The notes below the pieces were generated by a model. That model ran no database searches, was not told the DNA's origin, and saw only the letters and a list, made by a program, of their open reading frames with translations. The position numbers and the translations under genes are program-made. This document shows positions 27,887 to 37,101 of a DNA stretch of 64,000 nt, in pieces (within the stretch, counting starts at the first letter, position 1; the number at the start of each line of letters is the position of its first letter). The stretch comes from Algoriphagus machipongonensis. GTDB taxonomy: Bacteria > Bacteroidota > Bacteroidia > Cytophagales > Cyclobacteriaceae. The stretch lies in NCBI RefSeq assembly GCF_000166275.1, contig NZ_CM001023.1:992001-1056000 (forward strand), given 5' to 3'.

Positions 27887-28780
27887 ATGCTTCAAATAAA
27901 TAACCTCAATAAAACTTACGGTTCGAATAAAGCGCTTACAGATGTAAATCTGTTTGTTCCGAAAGGCGTCATTTTTGGTTTGTTAGGTCCCAATGGTGCC
28001 GGAAAAACCACCTTGATACGAATCATTAACCAAATTATCGAGGGAGATTCAGGAGAGATTTTAATCGAGGATGTTCCTTTAAATCCATCTCATATTTCTA
28101 AAATAGGTTATCTCCCAGAAGAAAGAGGACTTTACAAGAAAATGAAAGTCTGGGATCAGCTATTGTATTTTGCCAGATTAAAAGGTTTGTCCCAGCAAGA
28201 TGCCAAAGACAAAATAAAATTCTGGCTTGAGAAAATGGATATTGCTTCCTGGAAGGAAAAGAAGATAGAAGATCTCTCCAAAGGAATGGCTCAGAAAGTA
28301 CAGTTTATTTCCACCATTATTCATGAGCCACCTTTACTTATTTTAGATGAGCCTTTTTCAGGTTTTGATCCGGTAAATGCGGAGTTGATCAAAAACGAAA
28401 TTCTAGAACTGAAGACAAAAGGGACTACTGTCATCCTCAGTACCCACCGAATGGAGTCTGTGGAGTTGCTTTGTGATCAAGTAGCGATGATTAACCGTTC
28501 TAAGAAGATTCTAGACGGCACGATAAAAGAAGTGAAGAAAAGCTTTAGACCTGAGGTTTATAGCATTTCACTTTCGGATCCTAAAAAATTAATACCCCAG
28601 GAATGGACCGCTAAAGAAGAGGATGGTGTCCATCACTTTACCTTGCCGCTCAGTGGGAAATCTCCCAATGAACTTTTATCTGAATTAATGCAATATGGAC
28701 AAGTTCGGGTGTTTCAGGAAATGACACCCAGTATGGAGGAAATTTTTATTCATCAGGTAAAAGCAACAGAAAATGGATAA
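27887..28780 (+). CDS. ABC exporter ATP-binding protein (NatA-like)
   Basis: 297 residues with Walker A GPNGAGKTT, Q-loop region LPEERGLYKKM, signature LSKGMAQKVQ, Walker B LLILDEPFSGFDP and switch histidine STHRMES. A C-terminal domain of about 80 residues follows, as in DrrA/NatA proteins. It drives the membrane partner encoded by the next gene, which it overlaps by 8 bases. The substrate is not known; NatAB of this class exports sodium in some bacteria. Confidence 0.93.
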   Translation: MLQINNLNKTYGSNKALTDVNLFVPKGVIFGLLGPNGAGKTTLIRIINQIIEGDSGEILIEDVPLNPSHISKIGYLPEERGLYKKMKVWDQLLYFARLKGLSQQDAKDKIKFWLEKMDIASWKEKKIEDLSKGMAQKVQFISTIIHEPPLLILDEPFSGFDPVNAELIKNEILELKTKGTTVILSTHRMESVELLCDQVAMINRSKKILDGTIKEVKKSFRPEVYSISLSDPKKLIPQEWTAKEEDGVHHFTLPLSGKSPNELLSELMQYGQVRVFQEMTPSMEEIFIHQVKATENG

Positions 28781-30083
28781 AATCTGGCTTGTGATAAAGC
28801 GGGAATATCTCGCTCGTGTGAAGAAGAAATCTTTTTTGCTGGCCACCTTATTGACGCCATTGATCTTTCCGGCGATCATGGGAGTCTTTGTTTGGATTGC
28901 CTTGGAGGATGATACCAGTCAAGGGCTTCGCATTATCGAAGTGGTGGACAAAAACAAAATGTTTTTTCTAGAAAGTTCCGAGCAATATGCTTTTTCATTT
29001 TCCGACTCCAATGTGAATGAAGCCAAACAGAAAGTAATGGATGGAGACCGGTATGGGTTTTTGCTCATTCCTGAATTTGACCTTAAAGACCCGAAAGGGA
29101 TTGTTTTCTATGGGGAGGAAAATCCCAGTATGAATTTGATTAACTACCTCGAAAATAACCTAAAAAAGAAGATAGAGGAGCAACGGTTGTATGAAAGTGG
29201 TATTGACCCTAAAATAATCAATGAAGTCAGAACAAAAGTGGGAATTCGCTCTATTACTCTTGGTGATGAAGGGGAAGAAACTGTCAATGATGCCACGGTA
29301 AACTATGCTTTAGGCTTCTTGACAGGCATCTTGATCTATATCTTTATTTTTGTTTACGGCAATCAAATCATGCAAGGGGTGATTGAAGAAAAATCCAGCC
29401 GAATTGTAGAAATTCTGGTTTCTTCATTAAAACCTTTTCAATTGATGCTTGGTAAAATTGTTGGTATTGGAGCAGTTGGGTTAACACAGTTTCTAATCTG
29501 GGTGGCATTAATAGGGACGCTATCTACAGTGGTAATGGGCTATCTGGGAATGCAGATGCCTCAGCAAACAGCAATGGAATTAGCAAATCCTGAACTGGCA
29601 GGAAGTATACCTCCAACAAGTGATTTTGCAGAGATCATGCAGGTGATTTCAGGGATAGATTTCGTGGGCTTAGTTCTGTGCTTCCTTTTCTATTTCTTGG
29701 GAGGGTATTTACTCTATGGAGCATTGTTTGCTGCAATAGGATCTGCAGTGGAAGCTCCTTCAGAAGCCCAGCAATTTATGTTTCCAGTAACAATTCCGCT
29801 CATAGCGGCATACATGGGCTTATTTGTCTTTGTCCTAAATGACCCTAACAGTTCAGCTTCATTCTGGCTTTCCGTGGTGCCATTGACCTCTCCAATCGCA
29901 ATGATGGGTAGAGTCAGTTATGGAGTGCCTTGGACAGAGCTTGCACTTTCCATGTCATTATTAATTGCTGGGTTTTTATTTACAACCTGGATGGCTGGGA
30001 AAATATACCGAATTGGGATATTGATGCATGGAACCAAGCCTTCTTATAAAACGCTTTGGAAGTGGATCAGAATGAATAATTAG
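28773..30083 (+). CDS. ABC-2 type exporter permease (NatB-like)
   Basis: 436 residues. One N-terminal membrane segment (LLATLLTPLIFPAIMGVFVWIAL) is followed by an extracytoplasmic domain of about 130 residues, then five or six membrane segments. The typical VIEEKSSRIVEILVSSLKP precedes the second membrane helix of the core. It forms the channel for the ATPase encoded just upstream. No substrate can be deduced. Confidence 0.92.
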   Translation: MDKIWLVIKREYLARVKKKSFLLATLLTPLIFPAIMGVFVWIALEDDTSQGLRIIEVVDKNKMFFLESSEQYAFSFSDSNVNEAKQKVMDGDRYGFLLIPEFDLKDPKGIVFYGEENPSMNLINYLENNLKKKIEEQRLYESGIDPKIINEVRTKVGIRSITLGDEGEETVNDATVNYALGFLTGILIYIFIFVYGNQIMQGVIEEKSSRIVEILVSSLKPFQLMLGKIVGIGAVGLTQFLIWVALIGTLSTVVMGYLGMQMPQQTAMELANPELAGSIPPTSDFAEIMQVISGIDFVGLVLCFLFYFLGGYLLYGALFAAIGSAVEAPSEAQQFMFPVTIPLIAAYMGLFVFVLNDPNSSASFWLSVVPLTSPIAMMGRVSYGVPWTELALSMSLLIAGFLFTTWMAGKIYRIGILMHGTKPSYKTLWKWIRMNN

Positions 30084-30084
30084 A

Positions 30085-30144
30085 ATCAAGAACCAAGAAT
30101 CAAGAGCAAAGAACCAAGAACTAAGAATCAAGAACCAAGAACTC
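30085..30144. repeat. short degenerate tandem repeat
   Basis: Directly after the permease stop the sequence is built from variants of AAGAACCAAGAATC (GAATCAAGAACCAAGAATCA, then AGAACCAAGAACTAAGAATC, then AAGAACCAAGAACT), about four units. It has no coding continuity. Origin and role are unknown; it looks like a non-coding intergenic repeat unit. Confidence 0.7.
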
Positions 30145-30205
30145 TAGAATTTGGAATAAAAATCAAATGCAATGTTCTTGGATACAAGTTTTAAGATGGT
30201 AATGC

Positions 30206-30240
30206 AAAAAAAATCCCGATTCAGAATAGAATCGGGATTT
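30206..30240 (-). terminator. terminator of dps
   Basis: AAATCCCGATT (30211-30221) and AATCGGGATTT (30230-30240) make a perfect 11-bp stem with an 8-base loop. The minus-strand continuation is a run of T (30213-30206). Confidence 0.92.
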
Positions 30241-30255
30241 TTCAGTTTATGGGTA

Positions 30256-30735
30256 TTATCTCAAGTAAGCCGATAACATCCAGACAACTTTTTCTTTAGC
30301 AGTAATGTAATCACTCATCAAAGAAGAGGTTCCTTCATCATCAAAGCCTGAAGCGGCTTCTAGTGTTTCTCTTTCAAGTATTAGCAAAGTGTTTAGATTC
30401 TCTTTTACGATCTCTACCATGTTGGTTGGATCGGTTATTACTCTTGCTTCCTTGATTTTAGCATTTTCGATGTACTCTTCATAAGAGGATAAAGGCCTTG
30501 CACCTAAGGTTAAAATACGTTCAGCTACCTCGTCAACTCCTGCATTTGCTTCATTATATAACTCTTCAAATTTCGCATGAAGCTCGAAGAAGTTAGGGCC
30601 TGTTACATTCCAGTGGAAGTTTCTCAGGTTTTGATAGTAAATCTGGTAGTTTGCCAATAACTCATTCAATTTATCTACTAAGATTTTACTTTCTTTTATC
30701 TCTAGTCCTATTTCGTTTGTTTTCATATTGGTCAT
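30256..30735 (-). CDS. dps: Dps family ferritin-like DNA-protecting protein
   Basis: 159 residues with the inter-subunit ferroxidase residues in the family spacing: H41 (NFHWNV), H53 (ELHAKFEEL), D68 and E72 (GVDEVAER). It stores iron and consumes peroxide, protecting DNA in stress. A second ATG three codons later (MKTNEIG) is an equally plausible start. It is divergent from the histidine kinase gene with 128 bases between them. Confidence 0.93.
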   Translation of the reverse strand: MTNMKTNEIGLEIKESKILVDKLNELLANYQIYYQNLRNFHWNVTGPNFFELHAKFEELYNEANAGVDEVAERILTLGARPLSSYEEYIENAKIKEARVITDPTNMVEIVKENLNTLLILERETLEAASGFDDEGTSSLMSDYITAKEKVVWMLSAYLR

Positions 30736-30863
30736 AATTTTCTCATATATTGAAGTATAAATTTACGATTTGGCTAAGTAAGTTGCCAACTGAAAAATTC
30801 TATGGGAGGTTTATACGATCTATCGGATTGAGCAGTTTGTACTTTTAGGAATTAAATTCAAGA

Positions 30864-32099
30864 ATGAAAAACCGTTTTCAGGATCTTACTACAGTTGATC
30901 TATACAAAAACAGGAAGCAGGTCAAATGGCTCGTTATATTTGTTTCGATCATCATTGGTGGAGGATCAATTTTATATACCAATATTCTCGTAGAGGAGCT
31001 TCGAGAGCGAGAAAGGAGACAGATCGAATTGCTCTCCTCCGCTTTGGAGTATGCAGCATCCACTGCAGAAAATCTTACTTTCATCAACCAAGAGATTATT
31101 CAGCAAAACTATTCCATTCCGATCATCATGGTGGATCAGGATGAGAACCCAATTGAATTTAGGAATATACCTTTCAAAGCCAATTCAAATGCAGAGGACT
31201 CTGTCAAAACATTGGCAAAGGAACTGGCAGAAATGAGAGCCGAATATGAACCTATTTTACTGAGAGAAGCGGATATAAATGTTTTTTATCGCAACTCGGA
31301 ACTGCTGACCAATTTAAAATACTATCCTTATATCCAGCTCGCAGTGATATTGGTTTTTGGGGTGTTGGCTTATACGCTCTTTAATCAAAGTAAAGTTGCT
31401 GAGCAAAATAGGGTTTGGGCAGGCCTCACAAAAGAAACGGCGCATCAACTTGGAACCCCTATTGCCTCACTGATGGCTTGGATTGATTATCTGAAAAATT
31501 CACCCGTTTGGGAGGAAAACAAAGAGATTATCACTGAAATGGATAAGGATGTGGTCAAATTGAGAATGGTCACAGAAAGGTTTAGTAGTATCGGAAGCAA
31601 ACCGGTGATTCAGACAGAAAATTTATACGAAAGCATTGAGGAAACTATAAATTATCTTCGACCTAGAATCTCTACCAAAGTAGATTTGATCATCAACGCT
31701 GACACGAAAGATTTGGATGCAATGATGAACCGCCCCCTATTTGAATGGGTAGTAGAGAACATTTGTAAAAATGCAGTGGATGCAATGAAAGGAAAGGGTA
31801 AGATCACCATCGATGTGATTCAGGACTCAGATAAGTTTGTCATCGTTGATATTACAGATACAGGGAAAGGGATGGAGAAAAGGATGTATAAAAAAGTCTT
31901 TAATCCCGGATTCTCTACCAGACAAAGAGGTTGGGGCTTAGGGCTCACATTGGCAAAAAGAATCATTGAAGGTTATCATGGAGGAAAAATCTTTGTCAAG
32001 AATTCTGAGGTTGGGGTAGGGACCACATTTCGAATTGTTTTGCATTGCAGCATCGAAGGAGCTTCGCAGTTTATTACGGAAGGAATCCTGGAATATTAG
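30864..32099 (+). CDS. sensor histidine kinase, orphan
   Basis: 411 residues. A membrane segment at about 22-40, a sensor region of about 110 residues outside the membrane, a second membrane segment at about 154-173, then the phospho-acceptor H194 in KETAHQLGTPIASL. The ATPase part shows N box ENICKNAVDAM, G1 DTGKGM and G2 RGWGLGLTLAKRI. There is no HAMP or PAS signature. No response regulator gene is adjacent, so its partner is elsewhere. The HQLGTP variant of the H box is the form common in Bacteroidota. Confidence 0.93.
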   Translation: MKNRFQDLTTVDLYKNRKQVKWLVIFVSIIIGGGSILYTNILVEELRERERRQIELLSSALEYAASTAENLTFINQEIIQQNYSIPIIMVDQDENPIEFRNIPFKANSNAEDSVKTLAKELAEMRAEYEPILLREADINVFYRNSELLTNLKYYPYIQLAVILVFGVLAYTLFNQSKVAEQNRVWAGLTKETAHQLGTPIASLMAWIDYLKNSPVWEENKEIITEMDKDVVKLRMVTERFSSIGSKPVIQTENLYESIEETINYLRPRISTKVDLIINADTKDLDAMMNRPLFEWVVENICKNAVDAMKGKGKITIDVIQDSDKFVIVDITDTGKGMEKRMYKKVFNPGFSTRQRGWGLGLTLAKRIIEGYHGGKIFVKNSEVGVGTTFRIVLHCSIEGASQFITEGILEY

Positions 32100-32100
32100 G

Positions 32101-32280
32101 GATTTACGAAGTTAGAAATACGAATTACGAGATCTATTTGAATTTCGGGTAATTTCTATATCAGTTGCCTTTTATGAAAGTAGAATACAAGTTGATTATG
32201 ATTTCGCTTATTTCAACTGTTTAAAATTGGAGAAGGAATTTACCTCTCTCAAAAATCTCGTCAATCGTATTTCGTAAATC
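32101..32280. repeat. imperfect long inverted-repeat element of about 180 bp
   Basis: The left end (32101-32133, starting GATTTACGAA and ending TACGAGAT) and the right end (32255-32280, ATCTCGTCAATCGTATTT then CGTAAATC) are inverted copies. The left arm carries seven extra bases and there are two further mismatches. The interior has no ORF. It fills the gap between the kinase and prfC exactly from the base after the kinase stop codon. It may be a miniature mobile element or a REP-like repeat. Confidence 0.55.
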
Positions 32281-32335
32281 TTATTTCCCCAAATTCTACT
32301 TTAGAACTTCTGTCTCACTTTTAGTGGTTTTTCCC

Positions 32336-32343
32336 TACCTTTG
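32336..32343 (+). promoter_or_regulatory. -7 promoter element of prfC
   Basis: TACCTTTG followed by C is an exact -7 match, 21 bases before the prfC ATG. It overlaps a TTG codon in frame with prfC, which argues against that TTG as a start. The -33 region is not clear. Confidence 0.55.
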
Positions 32344-32364
32344 CCCGCTGAAATACATTTTCTT

Positions 32365-33945
32365 ATGAGTTTGACAGACCAAATCAAGAAGCGCAGAACA
32401 TTTGCCATTATTGCTCACCCAGATGCAGGAAAGACTACTTTGACTGAAAAGCTGTTGCTTTTTGGTGGAGCGATCCAGACTGCCGGAGCTGTGAAGTCTA
32501 ATAAGATCGATACGGCCACCAAATCTGACTGGATGGCAATTGAGAAGCAAAGAGGTATTTCTGTTGCCACTTCTGTGATGGGTTTTGAATACAAAGACAT
32601 CAAAATCAATTTGCTCGATACACCGGGTCACCAGGATTTTGCGGAAGATACCTACCGAACGTTGACTGCGGTTGATTCAGTAATTATGGTAATTGACTGC
32701 GTAAAAGGCGTGGAGATTCAGACCGAAAAGCTCATGGAAGTTTGTCGGATGAGAAATACTCCTGTGATCTGTTTTATCAATAAGTTGGATAGAGAAGGTC
32801 GAGATCCTTACGAGTTAATAGAGGAAGTAGAACAAAAACTCAACATTCAATGCCGCCCACTTTCCTGGCCGATCGGTATGGGAAAGACTTTCAAAGGAGT
32901 ATATAATTTGTTCGACCATAAACTCAACCTTTTCACACCTTCTCAGAGGAAGTTAAGTGATGTGAGACAGGAATTTGAAAATGTGGATGATCCTAAACTG
33001 GACGAACTGATCGGGAAAAACTATGCTGAGCAACTTAGGGAAGATGTGGAATTGATCGAAGGAGTTTATCCTGACTTTGATCCTACAGAATATTTAGAAG
33101 GTAAAGTGGCTCCGGTTTTCTTTGGCTCTGCAGTGAATAATTTCGGGATCAATGAGATGCTGGATACTTTTATCAAAATCGCTCCTGCTCCTAAAAGCCG
33201 TAGAACTGAAGATCGGGAAGTGATGCCTGATGAGAAAAAATTCTCAGGTTTCGTGTTTAAAATCCACGCGAATATGGATCCCAATCACCGAAACAGAATT
33301 GCTTTCTTGAGAATTTGCTCTGGTACTTTTGAGCGAAATAAACCTTACAACCATGTGCGTGGCCCGAAACCTTTACGATTCTCTAATGTGACCCAATTTA
33401 TGGCACAGGATAAGGAGATGATCGATGAGGCATTTCCTGGAGATATTGTGGGTTTGTACGATACAGGTAACCTGAAGATCGGTGATACTTTGACCGATGG
33501 AGAAAACATGCAGTTTGTTGGGATTCCTAGTTTCTCGCCCGAGATTTTCCGTGAGGTGGTAAACAAGGATGCGATGAAGACCAAGCAACTGGAAAAAGGA
33601 CTTCAGCAATTGATGGAAGAAGGGGTTGCACAGCTATTTACCTTTGATATGGGTTCTAGAAAAGTAGTGGGTACGGTTGGCCAACTTCAGTTTGAAGTAA
33701 TCCAGTTCCGTCTGAAAAACGAATACAATGCGACGGTGGAGTTTCACCCGATGAACCTCTACAAAGCCTGCTGGATCACAAGCAAGGACAAGAAGCAGTT
33801 AGATGAATTTGTCCGATCCAAAAACCGTCACATTGCCCATGACAAAGATGGCAAGCTGGTCTTTATGGCCGAATCAAAAGCCTGGCTTCAGATGGTGATG
33901 GATAATTATCCAGAGATTGAGTTTCACTTTACTTCTGATATTTAA
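32365..33945 (+). CDS. prfC: peptide chain release factor 3
   Basis: 526 residues, normal for RF3. G domain motifs: G1 [11 protein letters not shown]2 region RGISVATS, G3 DTPGHQDF, G4 NKLDRE. The domain II/III segments contain KRTPYN-like [11 protein letters not shown] and [11 protein letters not shown]. It recycles RF1 and RF2 from the ribosome after peptide release using GTP. The start is the ATG of [18 protein letters not shown]; an in-frame TTG eight codons upstream lies inside the promoter box. Monocistronic with a terminator. Confidence 0.96.
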   Translation: MSLTDQIKKRRTFAIIAHPDAGKTTLTEKLLLFGGAIQTAGAVKSNKIDTATKSDWMAIEKQRGISVATSVMGFEYKDIKINLLDTPGHQDFAEDTYRTLTAVDSVIMVIDCVKGVEIQTEKLMEVCRMRNTPVICFINKLDREGRDPYELIEEVEQKLNIQCRPLSWPIGMGKTFKGVYNLFDHKLNLFTPSQRKLSDVRQEFENVDDPKLDELIGKNYAEQLREDVELIEGVYPDFDPTEYLEGKVAPVFFGSAVNNFGINEMLDTFIKIAPAPKSRRTEDREVMPDEKKFSGFVFKIHANMDPNHRNRIAFLRICSGTFERNKPYNHVRGPKPLRFSNVTQFMAQDKEMIDEAFPGDIVGLYDTGNLKIGDTLTDGENMQFVGIPSFSPEIFREVVNKDAMKTKQLEKGLQQLMEEGVAQLFTFDMGSRKVVGTVGQLQFEVIQFRLKNEYNATVEFHPMNLYKACWITSKDKKQLDEFVRSKNRHIAHDKDGKLVFMAESKAWLQMVMDNYPEIEFHFTSDI

Positions 33946-33950
33946 AAACA

Positions 33951-33986
33951 AACCCTTCAGAATTAAATAATCTGGAGGGTTTTTTA
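33951..33986 (+). terminator. terminator of prfC
   Basis: AACCCTTCAGAATT and AATCTGGAGGGTT pair with one G-U and one bulge, followed by TTTTT. It begins five bases after the stop codon. Confidence 0.85.
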
Positions 33987-34011
33987 CTTTTTATTTTTTC
34001 AAAAGATGGAA

Positions 34012-35328
34012 TTATTTAGCTAAAATCCTCAGGTACTTTAAATGAGGAGGTTCTGTTTGATCGACTAGGAAATCTTTGAAAGTCATTGTATAAGCCTTGA
34101 TTATACCTGAATTAAACTCATGCTCAAGACCTGTTCGGATAGTCCTCGGTAATGATGTTATGCCTTGGGAATAATGTCCTAAAGAAGCGATGATGATTTT
34201 TGTGTCATTTTTCTGAAAGGAGGGGTCAACAAAAATTAATTTTACTTTTTGATTGTTTCTTATAGCCTCACCGATAGCTGAATTTATGTGTTCGTCTCCA
34301 TAAGAATAGCCAATAATGTAGATAATATCGGCTGTAATGCAATCTCTATCAAACGCATATTTCATTTGGCGAAATGGCGTTATTGCAGATTTTTGAAGCT
34401 TTTGATAGCCTGCTATAAAGTTTGAAATAAGTATGGTTTTTCCTTTTTCACTTTGAACTATTGGGTAATCATTGTTAATAGTAAGATTTCCATATCCAGT
34501 TAAAAAATATCTAGGGGCCATAAAGCCATTTTCATTTTCAGACTCTATATCCCAATATACTGAGCCATGTAAATTGTAATGGCAATGGGTTTCAAAATCT
34601 GTTAATATTCTGGTAGCATTTGGAGGGATTCTATCTTCATAATTTATGTCAGCTGCCGCTTCAAATCCTTCAAAGATATTCATACCCGAAATTCCTTTTT
34701 CCAAAATCACTTTGAAATTTCTCTCGTAGTTTAATGAAAACATCCTGAGGATTCCATTTTGGTTGATTTTTTCAATCCAATCACAGAATAATTTATTCAG
34801 TTCTTTTTTGTCTTCACATATTACGTTGGATTCGTTTAATCTGTGATCTCCGTATTTTTCTATAAAATTATAAATGGTTGTTAACAAAGTTTGAACTAAC
34901 TCCTGAAGGAAAAGCTGATTTGCATTTTCTCCGTGTTTGGCTAGAGGACTAAAATCTTTATTTAATCCAGGTATGTGAATTTTGAAACTATGTGAGAAGT
35001 TTTCCTCTTCGAAATTCAAAAGATCTTTTTCAAAAGTCGAGGTAAAAAAGGAAGCTATATATGAAGGAAGTTTTTTGCTGCCAGCTTGGTTTGCATAATA
35101 GGAAATCAACTCTTCTAGTACGTTGAGAATTGTTTCAAAATTGACTTCATCATCACTAAAGCCAGATTCTAGTAGTTTTTGATATATGAATTCAGTAATT
35201 CTCGTTTTCCCGTCTTTAGTCCAAAATCCATTATTACGAATTAGGGCTGTGATATCAGGGGTTTTTGGGCCACCCCAATCAATTACTGCCCCAGCCCCAA
35301 AAAGTATTACAGTTCTTTTTCTATTCAT
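34012..35328 (-). CDS. SIR2-like NAD-binding domain protein, candidate defence effector
   Basis: 438 residues, cytoplasmic. The N-terminus VILFGAGAVIDWGGPKTPD carries the glycine-rich NAD loop (G11-A12-G13) followed by the G-P-x-T of SIR2-like folds. FSLNYERN (N200) matches the conserved Asn of the (T/S)xNYD motif, NLHGSVYW (H254-G255) matches the catalytic His-Gly, and IIGYSYGDEHIN (G340, D345, H347) is the late SIR2-like signature. These four in order support a SIR2_2-type fold. Many relatives are NAD+-depleting antiphage effectors; deacetylase zinc cysteines are absent. It starts 13 bases after the stop of adenine deaminase on the same strand, so it may be co-transcribed. It looks more AT-rich than the flanking genes. 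Function here is inferred. Confidence 0.75.
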   Translation of the reverse strand: MNRKRTVILFGAGAVIDWGGPKTPDITALIRNNGFWTKDGKTRITEFIYQKLLESGFSDDEVNFETILNVLEELISYYANQAGSKKLPSYIASFFTSTFEKDLLNFEEENFSHSFKIHIPGLNKDFSPLAKHGENANQLFLQELVQTLLTTIYNFIEKYGDHRLNESNVICEDKKELNKLFCDWIEKINQNGILRMFSLNYERNFKVILEKGISGMNIFEGFEAAADINYEDRIPPNATRILTDFETHCHYNLHGSVYWDIESENENGFMAPRYFLTGYGNLTINNDYPIVQSEKGKTILISNFIAGYQKLQKSAITPFRQMKYAFDRDCITADIIYIIGYSYGDEHINSAIGEAIRNNQKVKLIFVDPSFQKNDTKIIIASLGHYSQGITSLPRTIRTGLEHEFNSGIIKAYTMTFKDFLVDQTEPPHLKYLRILAK

Positions 35329-35341
35329 TTATTGGGAAATA

Positions 35342-36970
35342 TTATTCATTAAGAAAAGTATCGATGAACTCAAACTTTTGCCCATTAAACAGTCCTTTGT
35401 CGCTCAATTTCAAATCTGGTATCACCAGCAAGGCCATAAAACTCAAAGTCATAAAGGGAGAATTCAGCGTAGCTCCCATTTCTTTGGACATTTTGTCTAT
35501 TCGAGTGTAGGCTTTGGCAACTTCATATCCGTCCGAAGCAGACATAATTCCGCCGACTGGAAGTGAGAGAATATCTTCCTGGTCTCCGGAAACTGCAGAT
35601 ACGCCACCTTTGGCTTCAATGATTAAGTTGACCGCTTTGCAGATGGATTCATCATCGATTCCTACCGCAATGATATTATGTGAATCATGTCCCACTGAAG
35701 AAGCGATCGCTCCGGTTTTCAGTCCAAAGTTTTTGATAAACGCCACCGCCGGAGCAGCATCTTCGTAGCGATTGACTACAGTAATTTTTAAGATATCTTG
35801 TTCTGGATTTGATTCTGCAAAGCCATCTTTGATCAAAATATCTCCTGAGATTTCCGGAGTGATCAATTGACCATCCAATGCTTCGATGACTCTGACTTTA
35901 TTTCCTTTGGCTTTGATTTGAAATTCTTCGGGCTTTTTTAGGGAGGTATTGAAATTATTGATGATGTCGTTTTGGATTGGTTGGATCAGTGTCCTTCCAT
36001 TTTCTGCTACTTTTTCTCCATTGATATAAGTGCTGATCACTTGGAAGTCTTTCAGGTCTTTCACTAAAATAAAATCAGCTGGATCTCCTTCTCTAAGTTG
36101 CCCAACATTCATCGCATAGTGAGCGATAGGATTCAGGCAGGCTGCCTGGAGTACCTTGAATAAATCTTTACCTTTTGCGACAGCTCTGGCAGCTAGTTCA
36201 TTGATATGGGAAATGGCGAGATTATCCGGATGTTTATCATCCGAGCAAAACATAATTTGATCCGGGAATTCATCGATTAGATCGATCAGGGCCTCAAAGT
36301 TTTTTGCAGCGGAACCTTCCCGGATGGCGATTTTCATTCCCAGTTTGATTTTGCCTAGTGCCTCTTCATAGGTAAAACACTCATGATCGGTGCTAGGTCC
36401 TGCAGAGACGTATTTCTCTGCCAATTCGCCTTTGAGTCCAGGAGCATGACCATCGATGGGTTTCCCATATTTCTTCGAGATCCGAATTTTCTCCATGACC
36501 AATTCATCCCGGTTCACCGTTCCTGGCCAGTTCATCATTTCCGCCAAGTAATGAATCTCAGGTCTGGACATCAGGTTTTCTATGTCAGCTGCATCGATTT
36601 CTCCACCTGCAGTTTCAAAGGGAGTAGCAGGAACGCAGGAAGGCGCACCAAAGTAGAATTTAAAAGGAACCTGTCTTCCATTTTCGATCATATAGTCCAC
36701 CCCTTCCATTCCGCAGACATTTGCTATTTCGTGTGGATCAGAAATGGTGGCCACCGTTCCATGTACTACCGCCAGCCTAGCAAACTCAGATGGCACCAGC
36801 ATGGAGCTCTCCACGTGGACATGAGCGTCGATAAATCCCGGCATGAGATAGGGTAAGGGTTTATTTGTTTTTAATGAACTTACTTTTTGAATAACTCCAT
36901 TTTCTATCTCGATTGAAGCTGGGTAAATAGATTTATTTGGGATGTCAACGAGTTGTCCTTTTATGATCAT
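35342..36970 (-). CDS. ade: adenine deaminase
   Basis: 542 residues. Metal and catalytic motifs of the bacterial Ade family: [45 protein letters not shown] and [10 protein letters not shown]. The C-terminal domain contains [15 protein letters not shown] and PVGGIMSA. It converts adenine to hypoxanthine, which hpt could then salvage. The start is placed at [11 protein letters not shown] (complement of 36968-36970); 14 upstream codons do not look conserved. The SIR2-like gene follows after 13 bases with no terminator between. Confidence 0.94.
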   Translation of the reverse strand: MIIKGQLVDIPNKSIYPASIEIENGVIQKVSSLKTNKPLPYLMPGFIDAHVHVESSMLVPSEFARLAVVHGTVATISDPHEIANVCGMEGVDYMIENGRQVPFKFYFGAPSCVPATPFETAGGEIDAADIENLMSRPEIHYLAEMMNWPGTVNRDELVMEKIRISKKYGKPIDGHAPGLKGELAEKYVSAGPSTDHECFTYEEALGKIKLGMKIAIREGSAAKNFEALIDLIDEFPDQIMFCSDDKHPDNLAISHINELAARAVAKGKDLFKVLQAACLNPIAHYAMNVGQLREGDPADFILVKDLKDFQVISTYINGEKVAENGRTLIQPIQNDIINNFNTSLKKPEEFQIKAKGNKVRVIEALDGQLITPEISGDILIKDGFAESNPEQDILKITVVNRYEDAAPAVAFIKNFGLKTGAIASSVGHDSHNIIAVGIDDESICKAVNLIIEAKGGVSAVSGDQEDILSLPVGGIMSASDGYEVAKAYTRIDKMSKEMGATLNSPFMTLSFMALLVIPDLKLSDKGLFNGQKFEFIDTFLNE

Positions 36971-37057
36971 AAAAAATTTGTTCTGTGGATTAAGGGGATG
37001 GTTTTTTCTCAAGGTGGATGAATTCGGCCATCCACGAATGGTTTAGATTAAAACTAC

Positions 37058-37065
37058 TATATTTG
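37058..37065 (+). promoter_or_regulatory. -7 promoter element of cmk-ispH
   Basis: TATATTTG is an exact -7 box 36 bases before the cmk start codon. The -33 element is weak (TTTAG at a short 13-16 base distance). Confidence 0.5.
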
Positions 37066-37101
37066 TGCCTGAAATAAAAAGCGAACTTAGCTGGTTTTTG
37101 G

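Noticed and set aside
32341-32364. TTG start of prfC
   Set aside because: The codon lies within the -7 promoter box, and the ATG at 32365 gives the normal RF3 N-terminus.
36383-36856. 157-codon plus-strand frame
   Set aside because: Antisense to adenine deaminase; the minus frame carries the catalytic motifs.
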